Shown here in pieces: positions 1 through 5,816 of a stretch of DNA of 6,965 nucleotides; the first letter of the stretch is position 1; each line of letters begins with the position of its first letter. The notes under the pieces were generated by a model. The model was not told the DNA's origin, searched no databases, and saw only the letters and a program-made list of their open reading frames with translations. Position numbers and translations under genes: made by a program. The DNA is from Deltaproteobacteria bacterium (GTDB lineage: Bacteria > Desulfobacterota > Binatia > UBA9968), in the NCBI GenBank assembly GCA_005878685.1, contig VBLN01000026.1:810-7774 (forward strand). The letters run 5' to 3'.

Positions 1-480
1 TGGTCGACAGAACTCGATTACAACTTCACCCGGTGGAGCGAATTTAAGCACCTAAAGGCAAATTTTAGTCCATTCTTACCTGCACTAGGAGGGCTTGCCC
101 CCATCACTGGGTTTTTCCTTCAGGAAGGCTGGAAGGACTCCAGCAGTATTAGGTTAGGAACGGCGTATAAAATTACTACTAACTTCGAAATTAGAGGTGG
201 TATGGCCTTGGACGAAACCCCAATCCCATCAAGCACGCTTAACCCTGCTATACCGGGAGCCGACATCCTGACGCTCAACGGAGGAGTCGGCTATACCTGG
301 GAGAGTCTGAGTGTCGATTTAGGCTACATGGCTATATTCTATAAAACCAGAAGAGTTACCAATAACTCGTTAGAAACAGGGAATAACCCTGCGGCTCTCC
401 CCTTTTCCGGTGTCCCAGGCGGTGATAAATACGAAACCTTTCAGAACTTTGTCTCCATGCACCTGCGCTATCGGTTCTGA
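1..480 (+). CDS. FadL/OmpP1/TodX-family outer-membrane channel, C-terminal part (5' end outside window)
   Basis: The frame is open from base 1 and ends at TGA 478-480, giving 159 C-terminal residues; the start lies left of the window. FadL-family proteins are 14-strand outer-membrane beta-barrels that take up long-chain fatty acids or other hydrophobic compounds (TodX/XylN-type members carry aromatics). The visible part matches the family's C-terminal third: a W-[KD]-D...RLG..Y strand (fragment residues 44-57), then RGG, DETP and a P-x-IPGAD segment (65-88), then GGVGYTW (94-100) and LGYMA strands. The chain ends in RYRF, and a terminal Phe on an alternating strand is the usual BAM recognition signal. 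The substrate cannot be told from this part. Its neighbour, the SDR gene, is convergent 105 bp away and I see no convincing terminator between them. The family call is secure; the specific role is open. Confidence 0.9.
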   Translation, partial: WSTELDYNFTRWSEFKHLKANFSPFLPALGGLAPITGFFLQEGWKDSSSIRLGTAYKITTNFEIRGGMALDETPIPSSTLNPAIPGADILTLNGGVGYTWESLSVDLGYMAIFYKTRRVTNNSLETGNNPAALPFSGVPGGDKYETFQNFVSMHLRYRF

Positions 481-585
481 AATTAACCTTAATAGAATCT
501 CGCCACCTGAACTTACTGTCGTGTCACCTTGTGTTGAATTACAAGCTTCGCAGTCAATTTGTGAGAAGCCATTCAAGCTGTCAGC

Positions 586-1590
586 CTATCTTCGGCGTTG
601 GTGCTCTAAATACCACTTCACCCCACGGCGTATAGCATCCTCATAGCTTGCAGATCCTTTCCATCCCAGGTCGGCCGTTGCGCGCGAGCAATCGATCTCG
701 TAATCATGGCCCCCTAAGGCCAGCGCGAGCCGGGTGCAGAAAGGTTCGTTCTTACATCGGACTAAGCGATAGGCCCCCTCCATTAAGGTGCAAAACGCCA
801 TAAGAACTGATATGGGTAATCGTCGTGTCAGTGGCTTAAGCCCAGCCGCTACCGCATGAAGCCTCATAAATTCCATTTGGGTGATTGGGTAGCTACCGGA
901 CAGATTGTATGCCTTGCCAATAGCGGTTTCCGAGGACCCGGCGCGAACTATAGCGACTGCTAGTTCTTCAACGACAACACAGGGAACCCGGTTCTCCCCG
1001 GCTCCAATGATTGCGCCAAGAGGCGATTTGACAATGCTAACTGCTCGTCGGACAACATTGTCGTCGCGCGGTCCCAACGCCATTGATGGCCGAACGGCCG
1101 TTGCTTGGATTCTGCCTTCTCGGTGCGCCTTCCATAGCAGCTTTTCGGATAAAACCTTTTGGCGAACATAGTGGTTCCAGCGCTCAGCGTTCTCATCGAA
1201 AGGCATCGTCTCGGTCAGCGGGACGCCGTGTGACCGTGTGCCGTAAACAACGATTGAGCTAATATGCACGAACCGCTTCACGGCGGACGTAGCGGCAGCA
1301 TCGATAACGTTTTTAGTGCCTTCGACGCCCACCTCCTTGAAACGCCTCCAACTCCCGTAGCCGCTTACAATTGCGGCCGCATGGAAAACCCAATCTTGAC
1401 CTTTGCAAGCGCTGAGCAAAGAGGCCGGATCGGTGACATCGCCTGCTGCGATCGTGACTCCCGGGTCGCGTAAGTGAGCAGTAACGCTTCCTGGATGGCA
1501 AAAGGCTGTGACCTGGTGGCCGTTTACCCTCAACTCCTTGACTAGATAACTTCCGATGAATCCGGAAGCACCTGTAACCAGCGCCTTCAT
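586..1590 (-). CDS. Extended short-chain dehydrogenase/reductase (NAD-dependent epimerase / 3-beta-HSD-like)
   Basis: A complete 334-residue extended SDR, presumably cytoplasmic. The N-terminal Rossmann motif TGASGFIG is at residues 6-13, an acidic GDVTD (50-54) sits where the adenine is bound, and FHAAA (69-73) follows. The active site has the HISS serine pair (109-112) and the YVRQK motif, giving Tyr141 and Lys145 (YxxxK). RPSMALGPRDD (167-177) is the usual substrate-side RPxxxxGP segment. The C-terminus (DLGW near 307, then a helix ending WYLEH) is typical of NAD(P)-dependent sugar epimerases and 3-beta-hydroxysteroid dehydrogenase/dihydroflavonol-reductase relatives. The substrate is unknown: it could be a nucleotide sugar, sterol-like lipid or other ketone/alcohol. 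The ATG at 1588-1590 is taken because the Rossmann motif starts at once; no good Shine-Dalgarno precedes it (AACCTCATTGA). It lies 105 bp downstream of glnS on the same strand, so co-transcription is possible but the gap holds inverted repeats. Confidence 0.9.
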   Translation of the reverse strand: MKALVTGASGFIGSYLVKELRVNGHQVTAFCHPGSVTAHLRDPGVTIAAGDVTDPASLLSACKGQDWVFHAAAIVSGYGSWRRFKEVGVEGTKNVIDAAATSAVKRFVHISSIVVYGTRSHGVPLTETMPFDENAERWNHYVRQKVLSEKLLWKAHREGRIQATAVRPSMALGPRDDNVVRRAVSIVKSPLGAIIGAGENRVPCVVVEELAVAIVRAGSSETAIGKAYNLSGSYPITQMEFMRLHAVAAGLKPLTRRLPISVLMAFCTLMEGAYRLVRCKNEPFCTRLALALGGHDYEIDCSRATADLGWKGSASYEDAIRRGVKWYLEHQRRR

Positions 1591-1612
1591 TCAATGAGGT
1601 TTTGTTATAAAT

Positions 1613-1671
1613 AAAAATTGACGGGCCATATATGGGGCACTAAACAATGGGGTTAGTGGTTTTCAATTTTT
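1613..1671. repeat. Nested inverted repeats between glnS and the SDR gene
   Basis: AAAAATTGA (1613-1621) is perfectly complementary to TCAATTTTT (1663-1671), a 9-bp outer stem. Inside lie the 10-bp palindrome CCATATATGG (1626-1635) and a 6-bp stem CACTAA/TTAGTG (1638-1643 with 1653-1658). Read on the minus strand, the outer stem ends in a run of five T. The structure therefore could weaken or end glnS transcription, or shape the leader of the SDR mRNA. The outer stem is AT-only except for one G-C pair, so it is not a classic strong intrinsic terminator. Confidence 0.45.
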
Positions 1672-1695
1672 CTCTGCATGCTTTCCACCAACAAT

Positions 1696-3393
1696 CTATC
1701 CCTTCTTCTGAGCTTTCTCGATCTTGGCCCAGGGATCACGCAAGGTGACTGTTCGGTTGAATACGAGTCTTCGATCAGAAGAATCGACAGAATCAACGCA
1801 GAAATAGCCCAACCGTTCGAACTGGTAGCGACTTCTTGATGACGCATTAGCCAGAAAGGGTTCAACGCGACAAGATGTCAATGTCTCTAGCGACTTCGGA
1901 TTAATATTGCTCGTCCAGTCCACTCCCTCTTCGACATCGTCAGGATTCTCAGCGGTAAAGAGATGATCGTACAGGCGGACCTCGGCTTCGATCGCGTGGG
2001 CCGCCGAAACCCAATGCAAGATTGCCTTTACTTTGCGATTACTCTGTGCCGAGCCGCTCTTCGTGTCCGGGTCATAGGTGCAGCGCAGCTCGGTGACCGC
2101 TCCGGTCTTGGGATCCTCAACGACATCGACGCACTTAATAATGTACGCGTAGCGAAGCCGCACCTCACGACCGGGGGACAAACGAAAGAACCCTTTCGGC
2201 GGCTCTTCACGAAAATCCTCCTGCTCAATATAAAGGACGCGTGAAAAAGGGACCTTCCGCGTTCCCATACCAGGATCTTCGGGATTGTTGACGGCGTCGA
2301 GTTCTTCCACCTGCTCCTCGGGATAGTTGGTGATGACTATTCGAAGCGGACGCAGCACCGCCATGACCCGCGGAGCGCGTCGATTTAAGTCTTCCCGTAG
2401 ACAGTGCTCGAGCATGGCAATATCAACGATGCTGTTCCGTTTGGCCACCCCAATGCGCTCGCAGAAGCTCCGGATCGATTCCGGCGTGTAGCCACGCCTG
2501 CGAAAGCCGGCTAGCGTAGGCATTCTTGGATCGTCCCAGCCTGTAACGTGTCCTTGCTGCACTAACTGCAGGAGCTTTCGCTTGCTCAGAACGGTGTGCG
2601 TGAGATTGAGTCGGGCAAATTCGATTTGCTGTGGATGATGGATGTTCAACTGTTCGAGGAACCAATCGTACAGGGGACGGTGATCTTCAAATTCCAGCGT
2701 GCAAATCGAATGCGTAATCCCTTCGATGGAATCCGATTGTCCATGGGCAAAATCATAGGTCGGATAGATGCACCACCGGTCGCCGGTGCGATGATGCGCC
2801 GCGTGAAGAATGCGGTACATAACCGGATCCCGCATATTCAAGTTTGGCGATGCCATGTCAATTTTTGCCCGCAGCGTGCGGGTGCCATCCGGGAATTCCC
2901 CCACCCGCATGCGCTGGAACAAATCGACATTTTCTGCGACCGAACGCGTGCGGTACGGACTGTCTTTACCCGGCTCGGTCAAGGTGCCACGGTACTCCCG
3001 AATCTGGTCCGCGCTCAAGTCACAAACGTACGCCTTGCTGGCTTTGATCAACTGCACCGCGTACTGATAGAGCTGCTCAAAGTAATCAGAGGCATAATAC
3101 TCTCGGTCGCCCCAATCGAATCCCAGCCAGCGCACGTCCGATTTGATCGATTCGACGTATTCCACATCCTCCTTGCTCGGATTGGTATCGTCAAAGCGAA
3201 GATTGCACAGCCCGCCGAATTCGGCGGCAAGACCGAAATTGAGGCAGATGGATTTTGCGTGCCCGATATGCAAGTACCCATTGGGCTCGGGTGGAAACCT
3301 CGTATGAACGCGGCGATTGTTTTTCCCTACCGCCAGGTCCTCACTAATGATGTTTCGTATAAAGTGTGTTGGTGTAGTCTCAGCTGTGCTCAT
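1696..3393 (-). CDS. glnS: Glutaminyl-tRNA synthetase (GlnRS, class Ic)
   Basis: Charges tRNA(Gln) with glutamine using ATP in the cytoplasm. At 565 residues it is close to E. coli GlnRS and follows it along the whole length. Landmarks from the [18 protein letters not shown] with HIGH at 42-45; NLRFDDTNP (64-72), which includes the glutamine/ATP-site Asp; WCIYPTYDF (207-215) in the amino-acid pocket; VLSKRK (268-273) as the KMSKS loop; [10 protein letters not shown] (285-294), the conserved loop after KMSKS. The last 220 or so residues form the two anticodon-binding beta-barrels, ending in [19 protein letters not shown] 3391-3393 is preferred over an in-frame TTG at 3394-3396 because GAGGAAGG lies 7 bases upstream of the ATG, against 4 from the TTG. 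gltX is divergent across about 170 bp, and the SDR gene follows downstream on the same strand. No inactivating change is seen. Confidence 0.98.
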   Translation of the reverse strand: MSTAETTPTHFIRNIISEDLAVGKNNRRVHTRFPPEPNGYLHIGHAKSICLNFGLAAEFGGLCNLRFDDTNPSKEDVEYVESIKSDVRWLGFDWGDREYYASDYFEQLYQYAVQLIKASKAYVCDLSADQIREYRGTLTEPGKDSPYRTRSVAENVDLFQRMRVGEFPDGTRTLRAKIDMASPNLNMRDPVMYRILHAAHHRTGDRWCIYPTYDFAHGQSDSIEGITHSICTLEFEDHRPLYDWFLEQLNIHHPQQIEFARLNLTHTVLSKRKLLQLVQQGHVTGWDDPRMPTLAGFRRRGYTPESIRSFCERIGVAKRNSIVDIAMLEHCLREDLNRRAPRVMAVLRPLRIVITNYPEEQVEELDAVNNPEDPGMGTRKVPFSRVLYIEQEDFREEPPKGFFRLSPGREVRLRYAYIIKCVDVVEDPKTGAVTELRCTYDPDTKSGSAQSNRKVKAILHWVSAAHAIEAEVRLYDHLFTAENPDDVEEGVDWTSNINPKSLETLTSCRVEPFLANASSRSRYQFERLGYFCVDSVDSSDRRLVFNRTVTLRDPWAKIEKAQKKG

Positions 3394-3400
3394 CAATGAA

Positions 3401-3408
3401 CCTTCCTC
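3401..3408 (-). promoter_or_regulatory. Ribosome-binding site of glnS
   Basis: On the minus strand GAGGAAGG sits 7 bases before the ATG at 3393. This purine-rich match to the anti-Shine-Dalgarno fixes the start at the ATG rather than at the TTG one codon upstream. Confidence 0.7.
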
Positions 3409-3468
3409 GTTCTGCAGCTCCTAATGTTGCATTTTTTACCGTTTTCTTCCATTGATAGTACCACATCT

Positions 3469-3535
3469 TGCCGGCCTTTTTCCCCTACGACAGCCCGGGC
3501 CTTGTTCCTCAAAGTCTCGCAGGGGTTTACCGGCA
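3469..3535 (+). promoter_or_regulatory. Inverted-repeat structure in the gltX leader
   Basis: In the 170-bp divergent glnS-gltX region, TGCCGG (3469-3474) pairs with CCGGCA (3530-3535). Just inside, CCCCT (3482-3486) pairs with AGGGG (3521-3525). The interior contains the 8-bp palindrome GCCCGGGC (3493-3500). The transcript could fold into a long, interrupted stem shortly before the gltX start. I see no T-box AGGGUGG-type element and no terminator U-run, so a regulatory role is only inferred. Promoters for both genes should lie in this interval, but I found no convincing -35/-10 pair on either strand. Confidence 0.3.
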
Positions 3536-3565
3536 GGGCACAAAATCGGATGGTCGTTTAAACGC

Positions 3566-4990
3566 ATGAGCACGGTTCGCACACGCTTTGCACCGAGTCC
3601 GACCGGATATCTCCACATCGGTGGAGCGCGCACGGCACTGTTCAATTACCTCTTTGCGCGCCACCACGGCGGAAAGTTCATCCTGCGCATCGAGGATACG
3701 GACAGGGAAAGATCCACCGAGGAGGCCATCGAAGCGATCATTCAGGGGCTCACGTGGCTGCAACTGGATTGGGACGAAGGGCCATATCGTCAGACCGAGC
3801 GACTTGCCATCTACCGCGACAAGGCCGAGTGGCTTTTGCAGCAGGGAAAAGCCTATCCCTGCGTCTGCGCGCCGGAAGTCTTGGAGGCCAAGCGGAAAGA
3901 AGCGCTCAAAGCGAAGCGGAAGCCTATGTATGACGGAACCTGCCGCCCGAAGGATCGCAGCGACGCGGAAAGCATTGCGGCCGCATTGAGAAGGTCATCT
4001 ACCCCGTTCACCGGAACAACTATCGTGGAGGATGAGGTGAAGGGGCCGGTGGTGTTTGAAAACAGTGAGCTGGACGACTTAATTCTCGTGCGTTCCGGCG
4101 GCACTCCCACCTACAACTTTTGTGTGGTGGTGGACGACATTGACATGGGCATCACGCACATCATCCGCGGCGATGATCATCTGGCCAATACTCCCCGACA
4201 GATTCTCCTCTATGACGCTCTGGGACATACGCCTCCCCAGTTCGCCCATGTGCCGCTGATTCTTGGTTTGGACAAGGCGCGTTTGAGCAAGCGGCATGGC
4301 GCCACTTCGGTGATGGCGTACCGGGACATGGGATACTTCCCGGAAGCGCTGGTCAACTATCTAGTCCGTCTTGGCTGGTCTCACGGCGATCAGGAAATAT
4401 TTTCTCGCGACGAGCTGATTGAAAAATTCTCCCTGGATGCCGTGGGAAAATCCGCAGGGATTTTCAATCCGGAAAAACTCCTATGGCTTAATTCTCATTA
4501 TCTGAGGAGCCGGCCTTTGTCCCAACTGGCCGATGAGATCATTCCTTTTATCGAGGCGAAAGGCTACCCGAAGCCTCAGCACCCGGAGTGGTTGGCAAGA
4601 ATGATTGCAACTTTGGCTGAACGAGCCAAAACACTCACGGAGCTGGTGGATTTAGCCCATTTCTATTTAAGCGACGATATTCATATCGAAGAAAAGGCGG
4701 CGAAGAAATTCTTGACTCGCGAGGTTCTCGAACCGCTAAAGCAATTGATCCAAAAACTGGCTGCCCTTCGTGATTTTAATGAGTCTGAAATCGAGCAGGC
4801 ATTCGCAACGATCCTCCACGAGAGAGGCTTGCCTCTTGGAGAGTTGGCCCAACCCGTCCGGGTAGCCTTAACAGGTGCGGCAGTAAGCCCGGGAATCTAC
4901 GAGATCATTGCCGTGCTCGGGAAGGAACGGACGTTGCGCCGGCTGAATTCTGCAGTAGAATACCTGCAGCGCCTTGACTCTCCCGGGTAA
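3566..4990 (+). CDS. gltX: Glutamyl-tRNA synthetase (GluRS, class Ic)
   Basis: Charges tRNA(Glu) with glutamate using ATP, giving Glu-tRNA for translation and, in many bacteria, for tetrapyrrole synthesis. It has 474 residues, against about 471 in E. coli. Landmarks: TRFAPSPTGYLHIGG (6-20), containing the HIGH-box variant HIGG; RIEDTD (41-46); ELDDLI (168-173); PTYNFCVVVDD (181-191); HIIRGDDH (198-205); LSKRHGA (240-246) as the KMSKS loop; LVRLGWSHGDQEIF shortly after. The C-terminal helical region, about 330-474, is the anticodon-binding cage. The zinc-type insert has CVC (C99, C101) and C126, but CRP where E. coli has CRH, so one ligand is missing. The ATG at 3566 puts TRFAPSP at the family-standard position; the frame is open further upstream to a TTG at 3452, but that stretch has no family similarity. 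Shine-Dalgarno is weak. With GlnRS encoded next door, this enzyme is expected to be the discriminating type. Confidence 0.98.
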   Translation: MSTVRTRFAPSPTGYLHIGGARTALFNYLFARHHGGKFILRIEDTDRERSTEEAIEAIIQGLTWLQLDWDEGPYRQTERLAIYRDKAEWLLQQGKAYPCVCAPEVLEAKRKEALKAKRKPMYDGTCRPKDRSDAESIAAALRRSSTPFTGTTIVEDEVKGPVVFENSELDDLILVRSGGTPTYNFCVVVDDIDMGITHIIRGDDHLANTPRQILLYDALGHTPPQFAHVPLILGLDKARLSKRHGATSVMAYRDMGYFPEALVNYLVRLGWSHGDQEIFSRDELIEKFSLDAVGKSAGIFNPEKLLWLNSHYLRSRPLSQLADEIIPFIEAKGYPKPQHPEWLARMIATLAERAKTLTELVDLAHFYLSDDIHIEEKAAKKFLTREVLEPLKQLIQKLAALRDFNESEIEQAFATILHERGLPLGELAQPVRVALTGAAVSPGIYEIIAVLGKERTLRRLNSAVEYLQRLDSPG

Positions 4991-5015
4991 TTCTTTTAGT
5001 TTATTTTGGAAATTT

Positions 5016-5091
5016 TGAGGAGTCGGCTAATTGGTAAGCCACCTGACTCTGGATCAGGCGATTGTAGGTTCGAGTCCTACCTCCTCAGCCA
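5016..5091 (+). tRNA. tRNA-Gln (anticodon CTG)
   Basis: A full cloverleaf is visible. The acceptor stem TGAGGAG (5016-5022) pairs with CTCCTCA (5081-5087). The D stem is GGCT/AGCC (5025-5028, 5037-5040). The anticodon stem CCTGA/TCAGG (5042-5046, 5054-5058) holds the loop CTCTGGA, giving anticodon CTG at 5049-5051, which reads CAG (Gln). The T arm is GTAGG-TTCGAGT-CCTAC (5064-5080). Discriminator G73 is 5088 and CCA is encoded at 5089-5091. The weak U1-A72 pair, G2-C71, G10, U35, G36 and G73 agree with known GlnRS identity elements; pair 3-70 is A-U instead of the G-C of E. coli. It begins 25 bases after the gltX stop on the same strand, so it may share that transcript. Confidence 0.97.
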
Positions 5092-5092
5092 C

Positions 5093-5167
5093 GGTCCCAT
5101 CGTCTAGCGGTTAGGACACCGGCCTCTCACGTCGGTAACACGGGTTCGATTCCCGTTGGGACCACCA
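5093..5167 (+). tRNA. tRNA-Glu (anticodon CTC)
   Basis: The acceptor stem GGTCCCA (5093-5099) pairs with TGGGACC (5157-5163). The D arm runs from 5102 to 5117. The anticodon stem CCGGC/GTCGG (5119-5123, 5131-5135, one G-U pair) encloses the loop CTCTCAC, giving anticodon CTC at 5126-5128, which reads GAG (Glu). The T arm is ACGGG-TTCGATT-CCCGT (5140-5156). The discriminator is A5164 and CCA is encoded at 5165-5167. A single base (5092) separates it from tRNA-Gln, so the pair is almost certainly made as one precursor and processed. The opposite strand is used as the 3' end of the acetyltransferase reading frame. Confidence 0.97.
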
Positions 5168-5619
5168 ACTCCACACTTCCGACCGCGGACTCCGTAGACC
5201 ACCATCTTGCGATGCGGGATGCCAGCCTCGAGAAAGACCCGTCCAACGCAATGAAAGCCCATCTTCTCATAGAAAGGAATGACGGGCACCTGAGCGTGAA
5301 GAAAAATTCCCTTAGCGCCCCTTCTTTTTGCCAGTGCCACAGCTCTCTTCAATAGTTCCTTCCCGACGCCCTTTCCTCGATACCTTCTTAGCACTGCCAT
5401 GCGCCCGATCTTGGCTTGGTCTCGCTTGATTACCACTCTCGCGGTGCCGACGATTTGCCCGCCCAGCTCGGCCACAAGATGCGTCGCCGATCGATCGTCC
5501 CCGTCCAACTCGATTTCGCGACGCACGCCCTGTTCACGAACAAAAACCCGCAGACGGATTGAATAGGCCCTTTCGAGCTCTTCTCGGCCAGCTCTTCTAA
5601 CTCTTACCTGAGCCGCCAC
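5104..5619 (-). CDS. GNAT-family N-acetyltransferase, ElaA/YjcF type
   Basis: Predicted cytoplasmic acetyl-CoA-dependent acyltransferase of 171 residues; substrate unknown. It matches the ElaA/YjcF group: SIRLRVFVREQGV (20-32), an acidic IELDGDD (36-42), HLVAELGG and TARVV, then IGRMAVLRRYRGKGVG (71-86). The last segment holds the acetyl-CoA pyrophosphate loop with R81, G84 and G86 (R/QxxGxG/A). LHAQ (107-110), PFYEKMGF (115-122) and GIPHRKM (133-139) complete the fold. Family members normally stop soon after GIPHxxM. This frame runs about 32 residues further, and its last 21 residues plus the TAG stop (5104-5106) are encoded opposite tRNA-Glu. GTG 5617-5619 is chosen: AAAAGGA ends 8 bases upstream and the domain starts directly afterwards. 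The longer frame from a TTG at 5763 would translate the heptad repeats and has no family similarity. The gene is convergent with gltX and the tRNAs. Confidence 0.82.
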   Translation of the reverse strand: MAAQVRVRRAGREELERAYSIRLRVFVREQGVRREIELDGDDRSATHLVAELGGQIVGTARVVIKRDQAKIGRMAVLRRYRGKGVGKELLKRAVALAKRRGAKGIFLHAQVPVIPFYEKMGFHCVGRVFLEAGIPHRKMVVYGVRGRKCGVGGPNGNRTRVTDVRGRCPNR

Positions 5620-5627
5620 AGCCCTGT

Positions 5628-5634
5628 TCCTTTT
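5628..5634 (-). promoter_or_regulatory. Ribosome-binding site supporting the GTG start of the acetyltransferase
   Basis: On the minus strand AAAAGGA is followed by 8 bases and then GTG (5619). No ATG occurs in this frame before the middle of the acetyl-CoA-binding region, so this site decides the start. Confidence 0.5.
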
Positions 5635-5705
5635 GAAGGAAAACAAAAGTGAATCCGGGCATCGAAAAGACCCGTCTTCAGACCAATCAAAAAGGTCCCA
5701 AAACT

Positions 5706-5781
5706 TGCAGTTTTGAGTTTTAAGTTGTGGATTCGCCGTATTCTTGGAACTCAAAACTAACAATTAGCAACTAAAAACTCT
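5706..5781. repeat. Two facing arrays of a degenerate 7-bp repeat (consensus AACTNAA)
   Basis: On the plus strand 5748-5780 reads in strict 7-base register as AACTCAA, AACTAAC, AATTAGC, AACTAAA, AACTC. On the minus strand 5726 down to 5706 reads AACTTAA, AACTCAA, AACTGCA. The two arrays point toward each other's strand around a non-repetitive centre (5728-5747). This gives an 11-bp perfect inverted repeat (5709-5719 with 5748-5758) and a competing 12-of-13 pairing (5715-5727 with 5769-5781). It lies between the binding-protein stop and the acetyltransferase start. The function is unknown: perhaps a slipped-strand tandem repeat, or an AT-rich stem ending the binding-protein transcript. Confidence 0.65.
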
Positions 5782-5816
5782 AGACCTACGCAGATGGGCC
5801 CCTTTCAGCGGTCTGT

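Noticed and set aside
528..569. Small hairpins (CTTGT/ACAAG and GCTTC/GAAGC) between the FadL and SDR genes as a terminator
   Set aside because: Stems of only 5 bp with large loops and no T-run in either direction.
410..646. Plus-strand frame overlapping the FadL end and running past it
   Set aside because: No ribosome-binding site or recognisable motif, and it overlaps two real genes in other frames.
905..1171. Plus-strand open frame opposite the SDR gene
   Set aside because: Low-complexity Thr/Ser/Arg-rich translation with no family signature, antisense to a well-supported enzyme.
1618..1646. TTGACG, 17-bp spacer, TAAACA as a plus-strand promoter
   Set aside because: The -10 match is only 3 of 6 and it would read antisense into glnS with no gene to serve; the TTGA is part of the inverted repeat.
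2596..3399. Long plus-strand open frame (267 codons) opposite glnS
   Set aside because: It lies wholly antisense to a highly conserved synthetase, has no recognisable domain and overlaps the glnS start; its openness follows from the codon use of glnS.
3452..3565. TTG 3452 as the true start of gltX
   Set aside because: GluRS proteins begin a few residues before TRFAPSP, which fits the ATG at 3566; the extension has no family similarity. It is kept only as a leader question.
3397..3565. T-box or other amino-acid-responsive riboswitch before gltX or glnS
   Set aside because: No AGGGUGG-type element, specifier loop or terminator stem was found on either strand.
5620..5763. TTG 5763 as the start of the acetyltransferase
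   Set aside because: The added 48 residues are translated heptad repeat and linker with no GNAT similarity; GTG 5619 has a Shine-Dalgarno and sits at the domain edge.
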